Positions 46,560 to 58,074 of a stretch of DNA of 64,000 nt are shown piece by piece (the first letter of the stretch is position 1; every line of letters begins with the position of its first letter). Both the position numbers and the translations under genes were made by a program. The notes under the pieces are model-generated. The model saw only the letters and a program-made list of their open reading frames with translations. It had not been told where the DNA came from and ran no database searches. The stretch comes from Eublepharis macularius (lineage: Eukaryota > Chordata > Lepidosauria > Squamata > Eublepharidae): positions 13,154,001-13,218,000 of the forward strand of contig NC_072805.1 of the NCBI RefSeq assembly GCF_028583425.1, in the 5' to 3' direction.

Positions 46560-49040
46560 GAATATGCTGTGTCTGTCTAGGGCCCAATTCCAGTAAGTTT
46601 CAGAGAGAAAACACAGGCTATGCTCCACTGAGAAACAACAGTTTCACAGTGGAAAGGCTGATACAAACTTGTCTCCTTGGCGGTTCCCAAGGTACCAGTA
46701 CCTTTTCTATGAAAGCCTTCTTTACACCCAGTTTAATGGTGTGGTCGCTAGGAAAGATGATGCCTGAAGTGCCTTAAAAAATGATACAGAAACAAAACTT
46801 TCAGAATATGCTGCTTCTGTCAAGCAACCCCACAGTTGCACATACTGGAAATTGGACCGGTCTTATAGGTGGAAGACCAAAGTTGTATAGAGAGCTCGAG
46901 TGGTGTTGTGACAATGCATATCTTATTCACTGCTCAACCACAAAACTTATTGGGTGATTGTGAACAAAACACAACCTCTGTCTGTCTTATGAGGGTAAAA
47001 TAATCACATGCTGCTGCCCTGAATTTCTTAGTGGATGAGGAGGGGTCCGCTTTTCTCTCTCCTGTGCAAAGGCACAGAGGACTCTGAACAAGATTTAAAC
47101 AATGCCATAGTTTGAAACAGTCTGTGGGACTGCCAAGTATTAGTGGAGAGCTGTTTCCCCCACTCCAAAGGGCTTGGGCCCCACCTTAACATGCCCTGGC
47201 TCCACACACTCATGGACATGAATGCAGATGCGCACACGCATACACATATCTGTGTCTACGAGTCTCTCTGTTCATCAAATGTTGGAAGACGCAGTGTTAG
47301 CAGGAACGTAGTTTAAAAGATACATCCAGCTGAGATCACTCCTCAGAGAGTTTATTAATTTCATCCTCTCCCTCCCAGAGGCTCTTCCAGTTTCATCTCT
47401 CCAGTCTAAAACAGTGTGAGATCATAGCCAGAGAGCAGCAAGGAATGGAAATGGGGCTGGAGTTGCCCTCCAGAGCCGGGCTTGGACCTGGAGAGGTTAT
47501 GATGGGCTGAAGTTTCCCTTCTGGCATTTCACAGCCCCTTCACACAGCTCCAGTGTATAGCAAAGCCTTTGCCCTGCCCTTAGCTCTGTCTTTTTAAACT
47601 ACCCTTCCTGGCCCCCATTGCATCTCCGGACACCTGTTCTTCACGTGTCAGATGTCTCGTGTAGAGAGACTCCACTTCTGTGCCCAAATTCTGGCTTTTG
47701 ATGTTGCGAGGACTCTTTGCAAGGACTTAACTCTGCAGATTCTGCATGTGTGTCTTTCACCTCCCCCATATCAGCAGAATTCCCTGTTAAGGTTTGGGAA
47801 TTAAGGAAAGCCATGGGCAGATGTGTAAGGGGATTACCAGAGACTCAACTCTAGGGGGTAGAAAAGTGAGCCCGACCAGGCTGGTATTTGGAAAGGAGGT
47901 CAGGATGGGGGAGGGGAAGCTCGGGCAATGTTGACCATAAAAATCACCATTTGATTGCTGGACTTGCTTGTGGATAGTGACTTTTTGAGAATTCCGCAGT
48001 GAGGAAATGTGCAATGGCTTCATTGCAAATAGCAGCTGAAACTGGAAAACTAACTTTGCCACTTCAGCATATGGGAGGTGGGGTGCCTGGTAGATGATCC
48101 TCCATAGAACAATTTCCTGCACACGGAAAGCTAGACGTAATGGGAACTAGTTCGTCAGTATAGTAGAGGGAGCATCCTTGTTTCTGAATTGGTTGTTCAT
48201 ATAAACATTACTGGGGCTCTTGTTCCCTGCTTTCCCAAGTACTTTTGCCCTTTGTGAAGAGGACGTCTCTTGAAAGCAGAGCTGAAGATGACTTCCATTC
48301 CTTCGCTCTGCGTACTTCTCCTGGCGCAGCCAAAGAGGAAGATGTACTACTGTTCCGAGCAGGGTACCAAAATATAGACTCTTGAGAATTATCTGGAACA
48401 GTTTGCTAAATAAAGGGGGGGGAATTATAATACTCTGTGCTTGTTTAACCAGAATGCTTTGATTACAGCCTGAAATCAGCAGCCCTGGGTGGTCTTCAAG
48501 GGGACACAAGCCCACGTTTGCCATTGAGTTCCTTGTTCAGGCTTCAGTCGTTGTGCATTTAGGAGATTTATTTGGCTATTCAAGGGCTCCCATTTTGGCT
48601 GCACCCGACCTTGCTCCATACAAACCTGGCTGCTTTTCTCTGCAGCAGATGGCCTCTTCCTGTTTTCCAGCCGCCTTCTTGCATCTAGGCCATCTGGAAC
48701 TCTGCAAAGAGGAGGAGGCAGCTTGAAGTGGAATCAGATTTGTTGCAGACACACTAGCCCACTGCCCTGATGCAGGTTAAAGACCTTCGGTGTAGTAATT
48801 CTGCTGCATGCTCAAGTCTCCCAGGCACGTTGCTGAATCTGGAGGAATGATGTCTGGTGTCGTGGGATAAGTCCTTAAGAAATGGCTTCAGGTTGTCTTC
48901 ATGCCTGTTTGTTCTTGTCACTCTTTACTCTTTTCTTTCCCCCCATCTCCTCCTCTCTAACCATGCACATATTAGAATTGTGAGCATTGAAAGAACATCA
49001 AAATCTCATCCATCCACCCAACTTCAGTAGTCCTAGTTGT
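46560..49040. other. intron 3 segment, no features assigned
   Basis: Unique-looking sequence with no recognisable mobile element, exon or RNA gene. A short poly-G stretch lies at 48415-48423. Possible conserved elements cannot be assessed without alignment. Confidence 0.4.
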
Positions 49041-49049
49041 GTGTCTGAA

Positions 49050-49280
49050 AAGACAAGCTACGTTTGTTTAGATATACGTTCCCTACTTTGCTCCCCCAAA
49101 GCCACTTGTGTCATTCTCCCCTCCTCCATTGTATCTTCACAGCGACCCTGTGAGGTAGGTTAGGTTGAGAGATGGTGACCCTTCCAAGGTTGTCCAGCAA
49201 GCTTCGATGGCAGAGTGGAGATTGGAACCTGAGTCTCCCAGACCCTAGCCTGACGCTGACTGCTACACTGTGCTGGCACA
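49050..49280 (-). repeat. tRNA-derived SINE, reverse
   Basis: On the minus strand: TGCCAGCACAGTGTAGCAG head, CTAGGGTCTGGGAGACTC, CCTACCTCACAGGGTCGCTG and CACAAGTGGCTTTGGGGGAG. The tail towards 49062 is degraded. Confidence 0.75.
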
Positions 49281-49587
49281 TGTATGGCTATAAGAGTGTT
49301 TTGATTGACAGTATGAAATTGAGTGACTGGGTTATATATAAAAGGAAGGGAAGGAGATTTATTTAAAGTATCTGTGCCCTGCCTTATATCCTGTAAAGAA
49401 GTGAATGCTTAGAATAATTTAGAAATAGAGAGGACAATGACAGCATTACGTTACAAACGTAAACCAGTTGATTCGTTGTGATTCCATATCCACAGGAACT
49501 GTAGGAGCTGTGATTTTTGTGAAGGAGTGATCCTTAGGACTCTTTCGCCAATGATCTTTATTGGCCTCACAGATTCACAGTTCCTGG

Positions 49588-49833
49588 CAGGGCTTTTTTT
49601 CAGCAGGAACACAGTGGAACGGAGTTCCAGAACCTCTTGGAAATGGTCACATGGCTGGTGGCCCCGCCCCCTGATCTCCAGGCAGAGGGGAGTTGAGATT
49701 GGAGCGGCACGGAGGGCAATCTCAACTCCCCTCTGTCTGGAGATCAGGGGGCGGGGCCACCAGCCATGTGACCATTTTCTCCCAGGGCAACCCACTGAGT
49801 TCCACCACCTCTTTTCCCAGAAAAAAAGCCCTG
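49588..49833. mobile_element. palindromic hAT MITE, copy 2
   Basis: Perfect 14-bp terminal inverted repeats CAGGGCTTTTTTTC / GAAAAAAAGCCCTG are flanked by the exact 8-bp duplication GTTCCTGG at 49580-49587 and 49834-49841. The internal arms (GGCCCCGCCCCCTGATCTCC and complement) are the same as in copy 1 at 17703-17937, so the family is defined by two independent insertions within this window. Non-coding. Confidence 0.93.
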
Positions 49834-50134
49834 GTTCCTGGCATTAATTCCAAGGAGCTGTGTCAGCCAGGTTAATTTTGTGGTACAAGTGTGGCTGGAG
49901 AAGACGACCAGGGCAAGTCAAGGAAGTCACCAAAATAGATATTGAGGACTGAAGCAGTACTCACCTATTTTAGAAAGATAGCAACTCCTCCAGCATATGC
50001 CAAAGAAAAACAAACCACTCTGATGCTAGTGAACAAGCCACATACCTAAGTCATGTCCGTGAGAGCTGGGACATATTCTGCCCGCGTTCCGGAGACATTA
50101 AGCTGAAAATACATTACTTTGCTGTTCTATCTGA

Positions 50135-50300
50135 GCAGAACCATCATATTAGTTCCCTGTGTAGTTGATGTACTGCTTAGAGTGTCAGACAAGGATCTTG
50201 GAGACCCTAATGCGAATCCCTCCTCTGCCATAGAAGCTTGCTGTGGGCCAGTCTCTCAGCTTAACAAGTGGAGCATTAATGAATTAAATAAATGGGGTCA
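50135..50300 (+). repeat. tRNA-derived SINE, partial
   Basis: Weak head TACTGCTTAGAGTGTCAGAC, then AAGGATCTTGGAGACCCTAA TGCGAATCCC, TCTGCCATAGAAGCTTGCTG and TGGGCCAGTCTCTCAGC. The 3' half is missing or replaced by AATTAAATAAATGG. Confidence 0.5.
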
Positions 50301-51510
50301 AGGAAATGGCATTTTTCATAGCTACCCATGACATTTGTGTTTTCATTCTCCTCTCCTTCAAGTCTGATAATCTTAAACAGGAATAAGGTCTGTGGAAATT
50401 GCTTTCAAATTAATGTGGTTAGGTTCATACTTGAAGATGCCGGATCACTCTTATTTTTTTTCCCTCTTTGATCTGGTAACAAGGGTGTATCTTGCTAATT
50501 ATCAGGTTGCTCTCTGTAAACTGAAAACTTTTATCCTCTTTCTGTTGCTTCCTGGCCTGTTTCTTTCCCATTTGCTTTTCCCTTGTTGATTTCCTGGTGT
50601 GTCAGGAATGCCTCCTGGTGCAGCGCCCTGACTATCATAGTTGTGCTTTAATCGGCAAGAAAAAAATCAAATAAGTATCAAATCCTTTCTAGGCTCCTTT
50701 CTTGAGTTTCGGCTCCCCACTCCAGTCCCTTCTGATTCTGGGGAAGTTGATTCCTGGGGCCGCAGGACCTGCAAAGAGGAATAGCCGATTGCCAGTCTAG
50801 GCTTCTCCCCTTAGCGCGCTCTGCTGGCAGAAAAGTGTATTACCCCCTTCCCCCTCAGCTTCCCTGGTGTCAGAAGGGACTGCGGAGGGGAGGGGAAAGT
50901 GAGGAAGGTCCATAACCCACAGCACCTTCCACTGATGGGTTGCTGGATCCATCCCTACGGGGTCACCAATGAGTGCCTTGGGCACTTGATGCTCATTTTT
51001 CTAATGGTTCTGAAATTTAATTTTTATTGCAATATAGTGATGTTTCCAGACATACCGTAATCTAATTGCCAAGGGCTGGCCCCCCCAAAGGACAGCCCAG
51101 TCTGTGAAACAAAGCTCGCCAGGGCTATCAAAGTAGAAGTTTGAATCTGAATTTCCCACGTCTTAGTTCAGCACTTTAACCCTAACTTTTTTTTTCAATT
51201 ATTTGATAGTCGTTGCTTCAAATCTGAGTAACAAGAAGTAAATGCTTAGGTGGAGAGTGATTTGTATTGGAAATGAATTCAATGAATGGTAACCATTTTG
51301 CAATAAAATCAGTTTCTTTCCAATAGTGTTCACTCTGGTATAATTCGTCATGTATTTTTTCTTTTAACCCTAACATCACATTGCTTCATGGTTTGGTGAT
51401 TAGGTTGGATTAGCACAGTACATTGGTTTATAATACATGGAGCTGCTCAAGAAAAACATTAGTTCAAAATATGGCATCCAGATTATTATTATTGTGCTTT
51501 GGAAAACTGT

Positions 51511-51870
51511 GAGCTAATCTACAAGTGACAAATTACACGAGGACACTCAAGGGAGTCGCATTGTTAGTCAGGAAACTGAGTTTTAAAAGACAGATCGGAA
51601 GGCTCTTGTCAATTTCCCCTCTCTCTACAGAGCCAGCAAAGATCACTCCTCGGGGTTTATTTCCTCTTTGCCTCCCAGAAGGGGAGGTGAAACTGTCAGA
51701 GCCTTTGGGAGGTGAAGAGGAAATAAATAAACCCCCTGAGGAGCAATCTCCTCTGTAGAGAGGGGGAATTGACAGCACCAAACTGTCTTTTAAAACTCAG
51801 CTTCCTGGCTAACCTTGCACCTCTCTTCACGTGAGCATCCTCGTGTAATTTGTCTCTTGTAGTTTAGCTC
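51511..51870. mobile_element. 360-bp foldback MITE
   Basis: The left end GAGCTAATCTACAAGTGACA and the right end TTGTAGTTTAGCTC are inverted, and long internal arms also pair: TTTTAAAAGACAG with CTGTCTTTTAAAA, CCCCTCTCTCTACAGAG with CTCTGTAGAGAGGGGG, and CACTCCTCGGGG with CCCCTGAGGAG. The termini resemble the 202-bp foldbacks (GAGCCAAACTACAAGTGACG), suggesting one superfamily with different interiors. No target duplication is clear. Confidence 0.75.
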
Positions 51871-52204
51871 TAAGACAAAAGGTTGGAGCCCCTCAGGCTC
51901 ACAGAGCCAGTTCTTGCCTCCCTTTTCACCTTGCCTCTAGAATGAGCTATTCCTCCTTGGATTTTTGAAACATAGTCTTTTCATCTCTGTTTTCTCCATC
52001 TTTTTTGCAGACACTTCCTCCTCACCCCTCTGTCAAGAATCGCCCTTGACACCCCTCCCACCTCTTTCTTCCTAAGTCATTCATTTTTTTCCTCTTGCAG
52101 CTGCTGCTACTTTCTTTAACATGATAAGCGTCAAAGTTATTTACCTTTTCACAATATCCAGTCATTTCTCTTTAATTGTCTTGGATCACTTGCTTTTCCC
52201 CCCC

Positions 52205-52310
52205 TTTTAAAAAAAAATTATTGAAACTTTATAACGCTCAAAATTACAGTAAGATAACGATATATAACAATAAACAATACATAACAAAATATCTTTCATT
52301 TTGATGTGCA
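52205..52310 (-). repeat. possible L1-type 3' tail, reverse
   Basis: TTTTAAAAAAAAATTATTG followed by an AT-rich stretch resembles the reverse complement of an L1 terminus (AATAAAAATTTTTCAAAAAA at 41501). It is short and low-complexity, so the call is tentative. Confidence 0.3.
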
Positions 52311-54590
52311 AATATTGTTGAAGGATTGATGGGAACTGCAGCACCATTTTTAATCTTTAGGGGGTCCAAAATGCCCAGAGCCATCCTGGACAAGAGACAG
52401 ACAACCTTTGGGACTGCATTATTTTTAACAGGAAGTTTGGAGGGGGGGAACTGGAGCATATGCTCTGGGTCAGTCTGGTTGTCCTTGCTCTGAAATGTGT
52501 GCACCCAAAGTTGTTAGGAGATCTTGTTAGGAGATTTTTGCAGCAGGAGATAGATTTGAATTCGGTGATACAGTTGGGGTGGAGAGGGGGAAACGTGTTG
52601 GGCTGACCCGGTGCGAGTAGCGACAAGAGGAAGGGCTCTTTGTCAGATCCAGGAAAGGCGAGTGGGTGGAATTCAATTCTTTTTGTGAATGGCTGTGGAG
52701 CTGAGGGAGCATGTGAAGGAAGTGAGTCAGCCTCTTCCGTCCTCTGCTACAGCTGCACAGCAGGTGGGGTGGCTCGAGTCGGTATACACCATAACCCCAC
52801 AGTAATAAAGGGGTGTGTGAAATGCAGTTAGCGAAGACAGGGCTTGTTGCATTTTTCCCAGAGAGGAAACAAGTTCCCAAGAAGGAACAGAGGAAAGGAT
52901 GAAAGCCCTTTTTGTCTGCAAACAGTGCAGAGAAATAATAAAGTAAGGCTATCCATGACTTAAAACCCTCTGGTGTCATCCTAGTAACGAGAGCTACACG
53001 GGCAGCTCAGCTGATAACCAGGGAATTCCTTGCAGCAGAATTGGTTCATCAAGCGTAGGCAAAATAGACCTATAGGAATGCAGCAGATGGCCACAGTCAG
53101 GCAGGAAGCCTGTCAGGCTCTTGCCGTGCAAGCCTTTGTTGCCGAGGAATCTTCCCAAACAGATTGCCTGAGTAATCAGTCCTGAGCAAAGGCAACATCA
53201 GACCCCAACCAGGCCATGAACAAGCTGCAGACAGAGTGGTCGGGGTGGAATTTGTAGAGAGACTTGTGGATTGGGTGGGCATTGAGCAAGACTGGTGAAG
53301 TTCTCCCCAGCCTCCTCTTAACTCTTACGTGTGGCCTCTGTTGGCTTCTGGAATCCCGGCCCCCTAATTGGGGGTGTTGACCGCCATCCAGTCCTTCCTC
53401 TGTCTGGATTGGACTCTGTTTGCTTTTGAGAACAAACAGGCCTTCCTGGCAGTGGAGAGGCCATTTCCAGCTTGAAGCAAAGCCGACTCCTGAAGTCTGT
53501 GTCCTCACAGAATTTGGAGGCAGGAGCTTGGCAATGCAGTGTCCCCCTGCCTGTGTTGGTTCACAAGTCAGTGGCAATGACTTCAAAGGAAATGGAGCAA
53601 CACAAAGTCTGTGAAGGCATTGAAAGGGACCCAAACCCAGAGATGCGGTATTTTGTACGTGGAAGAATGTTGGACTGGCAGAAGAGCAAATCGTTCTTTC
53701 TGAGGAAACCCCTGTGACTATTTATCAGGCCACTAATATATTAAAGGCTGAGATGAGACCAGTCAATAGCAACAAAATATGAGCTATACATTTTGTGAAT
53801 TGATTGCAGCTCAGGAGACCATATGACATCAGTGTTTTGGGGTTTTTTAAATGTGAATGAGGGCTTGGAAGCAATTAGCAAAACTTGACCTAGAAGCTTG
53901 TGTCCTGGATCGGCTGGGAGGCAGCCAGTGGCAAGATTTGAGGCCAGCCTCTAGCTGAAAGAGGCCTGCAGTGAGATTCGTGCCCGTCTGTTTCTAACCC
54001 TTTTGAGCAAGAGTTGATTCTCTGCTTTTCCATGGGGGAATTTCTTCTACATTTATGTAATTATGTTTTTAATTCCTTTATTGTTAGTGTCTTTTTTCCT
54101 CATCATGCATTCCAGTTTCTGGTACAATAACAAAAGATGAATTCATGGCTTTAGAGGTTCAGTTGAGTCTCTGCCCTTTGGGCTTTGAGCTTCAGCCTGA
54201 CTAGTTTGGGTCACATGGCAATTCCTGGAAAAGGAGTGAGCCGTAATCCTAAAGAAGGGTGGAAACATTTGATTGAAATACTACACTGTGAGCAGCTTGG
54301 TGGTCTCTAAAATTTCAATGTTTTCAATAATTTAGCATTTTATTCATGGGGAGAAAACCGCTTCTTCTGTAACGTGCTGCTTGCTTAGCCAGTCAGCTTG
54401 CAGATTTCTTAATCTTTACAATGGCTATAAACCACTTGAGCTGAGAAGTCCTGATTGAAATCTTTCTTCCATCCATCGTGTGTTTGCTGAGTGGCCTTAA
54501 GTAAGCTACTTTCTCTCAGCCTCATCTCCCCCCCCCCCTTCCGCCCCACACACAATATTTAAAAGTTGCATTCTCCCAAATCCCACGGCC
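52310..54590. other. intron 3 segment, no features assigned
   Basis: No exon, RNA gene or clear repeat is recognisable. Small open frames on both strands (for example around 52527-52979) have no domain and no supporting splice signals. Confidence 0.4.
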
Positions 54591-54727
54591 GGGGCGGCCT
54601 AATTTGTGCCTTATGCAAACTGATTAGGATCAAGAATTTTAATTGTGCATTAATGTACTCCTGGCAAGTATTGTGCAGAGTTCAGAAAGGAGTAGTACAT
54701 GAACAGTGTTCTCATCTATCCTGTTGG

Positions 54728-55081
54728 TAAAGGTAGTCCCCTGGGCAAGCACCGAATCATTACTGACCCATGGGGGGGGGATCACATCACAATGTTTTCT
54801 TGGCAGACTTTTGTTATGGGGTGGTTTGCCGTTGCGTTCCCCAGTCATCTACACTTTACCCCCAAGCTCTGCTCACAACCTGAGTTTGATCCTGGCAGAA
54901 GCCAGGTTCAGGTAGCTGGCTGAAGGTTGACTCAGCCTTCCATCCTTCTGAGATTGGTAAAATGAGTACCCAGTTTCCTGGGGGTAAAGTGTAGATGACT
55001 GGGGAAGGCAATGGCAAACCATCCTGTAACAAAAAGTCTGCCATGAAAACGTCCCCCCTTGCAAAGGGGGACCACCTTTAC
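54728..55081. repeat. inverted SINE dimer with 12-bp target duplication
   Basis: The left part (TAAAGGTAGTCCCCTGGGC ... TCATCTACACTTTACCCCC) is the reverse complement of the 3' half of the right part (GGGGGTAAAGTGTAGATGAC ... GGGGGACCACCTTTAC). The right part also has a B-box-like GAGTTTGATCCTGG (54881-54894). The flanks CTATCCTGTTGG at 54716-54727 and 55082-55093 are identical, so the whole foldback inserted as one unit. Confidence 0.8.
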
Positions 55082-55289
55082 CTATCCTGTTGGCCTTTCT
55101 TCTCCATTCCAAACTCAGTGTTTTCTTGGTCAATACACAATCCCAACCCAGCCTTGATGGATATCCATTGAGGGAAGGGTGGCATCAGCCAGGCATCCCC
55201 CCCCCCCCCATGCCTGGACCCAACTCTAGCTGAGGACTCCTTCCCTGCAGCTGTGATTGCTAAGTCCGTTTAAGGGAGGAGAGGCAGCA

Positions 55290-56066
55290 GCCAGGTAGTG
55301 CTGTGTGCTTTCCCTCCGATGTACCCTGTTCTTGACTTCAGCTTGACTGTTGAGCATGAATATCACTCCCATCCTGCAGTCACTCCATTGGCTACTTATC
55401 AGTTACCATGCTCAGTTCAAGGTATTAGTTATCACATACAAAGCTCTGGGACCGCCACCCTCCCTGGGTTTCTCCATAGCAGTTTCGCTCATCTGAACAG
55501 GGTCTCCTGCAGGTGCCAGCCTGCACATGGGTGAAATCAACAGCAGCCCATAGATGGGCTTTCTCTGTGGTGGCCCCCACCCTGTGGAACAGCCTGCCTG
55601 AGGTCAAGAGAGCTCCCACTCGCCTGGCTTTCTGCAAACGATGCAAAATTGAATTATTCAAAAAGGCTTTTTACTCAGATAGGAGGACTGTATTGTAGGG
55701 AGGGGGTCTCAGATGCTTCACTAATGAGTTAGGGACCATAGACCTTGCCACTATGTTGCCTTACATATTATCTGTTGCTTTAAATACGTACTCCTGTATA
55801 GCTACCTGTGCTTCATATTGTCTAATGTCAGTCTTAGAATTATGTTCTGTTTCAGCATTTCTTCAGTTCTGAATTGGATCCTTGCCAATGCAATGTTTTT
55901 GTAAACTTGTATATATTTGCCCTATGGCATTGTTTATGGAAATAGCCTTGATACTGTATGGAAATGTCTTTGATACTGATTGTACGAATCTCACCCTACG
56001 TAATCCTTGAGTCTCAATGAGAAAGGCTGACTATAAATGACATAAATAAAATAAAATAAAAGCTTG
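55290..56066 (+). repeat. L2-clade LINE, ORF2 C-terminus and 3' end
   Basis: A truncated LINE. The C-terminal part of the RT protein is readable in pieces: SIGYLSVTMLSSRY-like remnants near 55385, then TWVKSTAAHRWAFSVVAPTL, WNSLPEVKRAPTRLAFCKRC and KIELFKKAF (55522-55670). A stop follows at 55696-55698, then a 3'UTR and terminal GGCTGACTATAAATGACATA with an AAATAAAATAAAATAAAA tail. The RAFSVVAPTLWNSLP signature is characteristic of L2-type ORF2 C-termini. The upstream frame is broken. Confidence 0.8.
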
Positions 56067-56238
56067 TATTTGAAAAGTAGAATTGAAAATGCAAGGCTTT
56101 CAAGGCAGTTTTTTGCACACCAAAACCAGTTCTTGTTGGTTTCAGTAAGGCTTCATAAGGTATGGGCAGGTCTGCTGCATTTGGAGCCAAGTCCTGAATT
56201 AGCCTGTCCTAAGTGGAGTCTGAAATGCTGAGAATCTT

Positions 56239-56821
56239 CTGGGAATGGGAAGATGCTGGGAATGATGGATATTCCGTTGGAAAGAAGCTTTGGAACTTTG
56301 TTTTTTTTATATATGATTGCAGCAACAAGACTATTATATGCACAAAATTGGAAGAGTCCAACACTGCCTGCAATGGAGAGATGGTTGATCAAGGTGTTGG
56401 AATTTGCAATGGTTGCAAAACTTACTTCATTGATCGGAGAGAAGACAATAACTTTGTTTGTTGTCAGATAGAAACCCCCTAGATACTTTTTACATGAAAT
56501 AGTTAATAATGATTTGATAATTTGTGGATTTATGGACTAAGGAACTTGGACTTCAGCAAAAAGAGAGCCTTTATCTTTGACATAGAATAAGAGAAAATTT
56601 GAAAATGATACTTATATTTGTCATGGAGAAAATCAGAAGCCTTCTTTTAGTTTATATAGTTTTTCTTTGTTTTCTGTGTTTTTTGTTTTGTTTGGTTCGT
56701 ATGTTTTGTTATTTTGGTTTGTCAGCTGATTTTTTTGTTTGGTTAGTTTTTGTGTAAGTGTAGTTTTGTTTTGTCTTTTTTATTAAATAAAACTATTTAA
56801 TCAACTATTTAATAAAAAATT
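56239..56821 (+). repeat. 5'-truncated L1 LINE
   Basis: The target duplications AAATGCTGAGAATCTT (56223-56238) and AAATGCTGAGGATCTT (56822-56837) differ at one position. The translated segment FLYMIAATRLLYAQNWKSPT matches the ORF2 C-terminus of the full-length L1 (IFYMTAAARLLYAQKWKVQE). The 3'UTR is rich in TTTGTTTTGTTT and ends with AATAAAACTATTTAATC and an AATAAAAAATTAA tail. It is a different, more diverged L1 subfamily than the 35389 element. Confidence 0.85.
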
Positions 56822-56889
56822 AAATGCTGAGGATCTTGTTCTCAGTCCTGTGGAGAAAGCACCCAAGTTAGACACTGAATACAAAATGA

Positions 56890-57112
56890 CAAATGTATTT
56901 AGATTAGGTATTCCACTTTTCTCCTCAGAGTGTTTTACATCATTCTCCTCTCCTTCATTTTATCCTCACAACAACCTTATGAGGTAGGTTAGGCTGAGAG
57001 AGTGTGACTGGCTCAAAGTGATCTAGTGAGTTTCCGTGTCCAAGCGGAGCATCAAACCTGCATCTCCTCAGTTGTAATCCAACCCTGTGACCATTATACT
57101 ACATTGACTAAC
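56890..57112 (-). repeat. tRNA-derived SINE, reverse
   Basis: On the minus strand: TAGTCAATGTAGTATAATGG head, CCTACCTCATAAGGTTGTTG, AGGAGAGGAGAATGATGTAA and CTCTGAGGAGAAAAGTGG with a TAAATACATTTG tail. Confidence 0.75.
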
Positions 57113-57743
57113 TACTATTTATACTCCTAGGTTTCAGCTACAAAAACTGTGCAGCAAGCAGTGTTACAGCTGATTAAACTTTCAGCATGTTGATTCTCAG
57201 ACCTCCCCAGTTTGCAGAGTAACTGAATTATTGTGGTGACCTCTAGTGAAAGCATATGCTGGATAGCAGAAGATCACGGGTGTCAGAAGTAGACATTTCT
57301 AAGGCTGCAGCAGTGTTCAAATGCTCCAATCCTCCTCCTCCAGCTGTCTGGGACAAGTCACTATCTCAAACTCAAGTTTCCACATCCATGATAGGGGTTT
57401 TATGGATTGTGTGTTGGATTTGATTGGTGGCAGCCAATGTGGTGCAGAAGTTGTGATGTTAGACTATCACTGGCAAGACCTGAGGTCCTAACTATGTTAC
57501 GTTTTCCTTGAGGACACCTTTGGGTGGGCTTGAGAGATGCCATGCTGTTTTCCCAACCTGAAACAGCCTTAGAGAGAGTTAGTGTTTGCCACATTGGGGA
57601 GACATAACATGTAGCTTCCTCGGGCTGATTCAGGTTGGGGAAATGGCAGCTGGCAGGGAAGGGCTAAACTTGTTGTTGTTGTGTGCCTTGGTTCCAGTCT
57701 GAATCAAGCCGCTGCATGTTTGGGGAATGTGGAACTCCAGAAG

Positions 57744-58036
57744 TACCTTTAAGACTAACCAACTTTATTGTAGCATAAGTTTTCAAGAACCACAGCTTTC
57801 TTCATCAGAGCTGTGGTTCTTGAAAGCTTATGCTACAGTAAAGTTGGTTAGTCTTAAAGGTGTTACTGGACTCTTTACTATGGCCGTTCCCACACGGCTT
57901 ACCTGAACCCGGAACACTGCGCAGCATGCTGAAAAAACGCGCGAGAAAACGTGATATTCCGCGTTTTTTTTCGGCATGCTGCACAGCGTTCTGGGTTCAG
58001 GTAAGCCGTGTGGGAACGGCCTATCTTGCATCTATT
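57744..58036. repeat. Penelope-like inverted pair with nested MITE
   Basis: The left half TTAAGACTAACCAACTTTAT ... TTTTCAAGAACCACAGC is inverted relative to the right half GCTGTGGTTCTTGAAAGC ... TTGGTTAGTCTTAAAGGTG. The 12-bp duplication GAACTCCAGAAG at 57732-57743 and 58037-58048 encloses both the pair and the MITE at 57882-58021, which therefore inserted later or was carried along. Confidence 0.75.
57882..58021. mobile_element. 140-bp foldback MITE nested in a Penelope-like copy
   Basis: Inverted arms GGCCGTTCCCACACGGCTTA ... CCTGAACCC and GGGTTCAGGTAAGCCGTGTG ... GGAACGGCC pair almost perfectly. The inner GCAGCATGCTGAAAAAACGC pairs with GCGTTTTTTTTCGGCATGC. TAT flanks both sides (57879-57881 and 58022-58024), compatible with a 3-bp target duplication. 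Non-coding. Confidence 0.82.
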
Positions 58037-58074
58037 GAACTCCAGAAGACATCTCTTGAACCAAGACATCTCTT

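Noticed and set aside
49451..49875. Several overlapping frames on both strands around the palindrome
   Set aside because: Open frames on both strands with mirrored peptides result from the MITE inverted arms; there is no coding function.
55513..55698. Short open frame as a host gene
   Set aside because: The RWAFSVVAPTLWNSLPEVK motif identifies it as the C-terminus of an L2-clade LINE ORF2.
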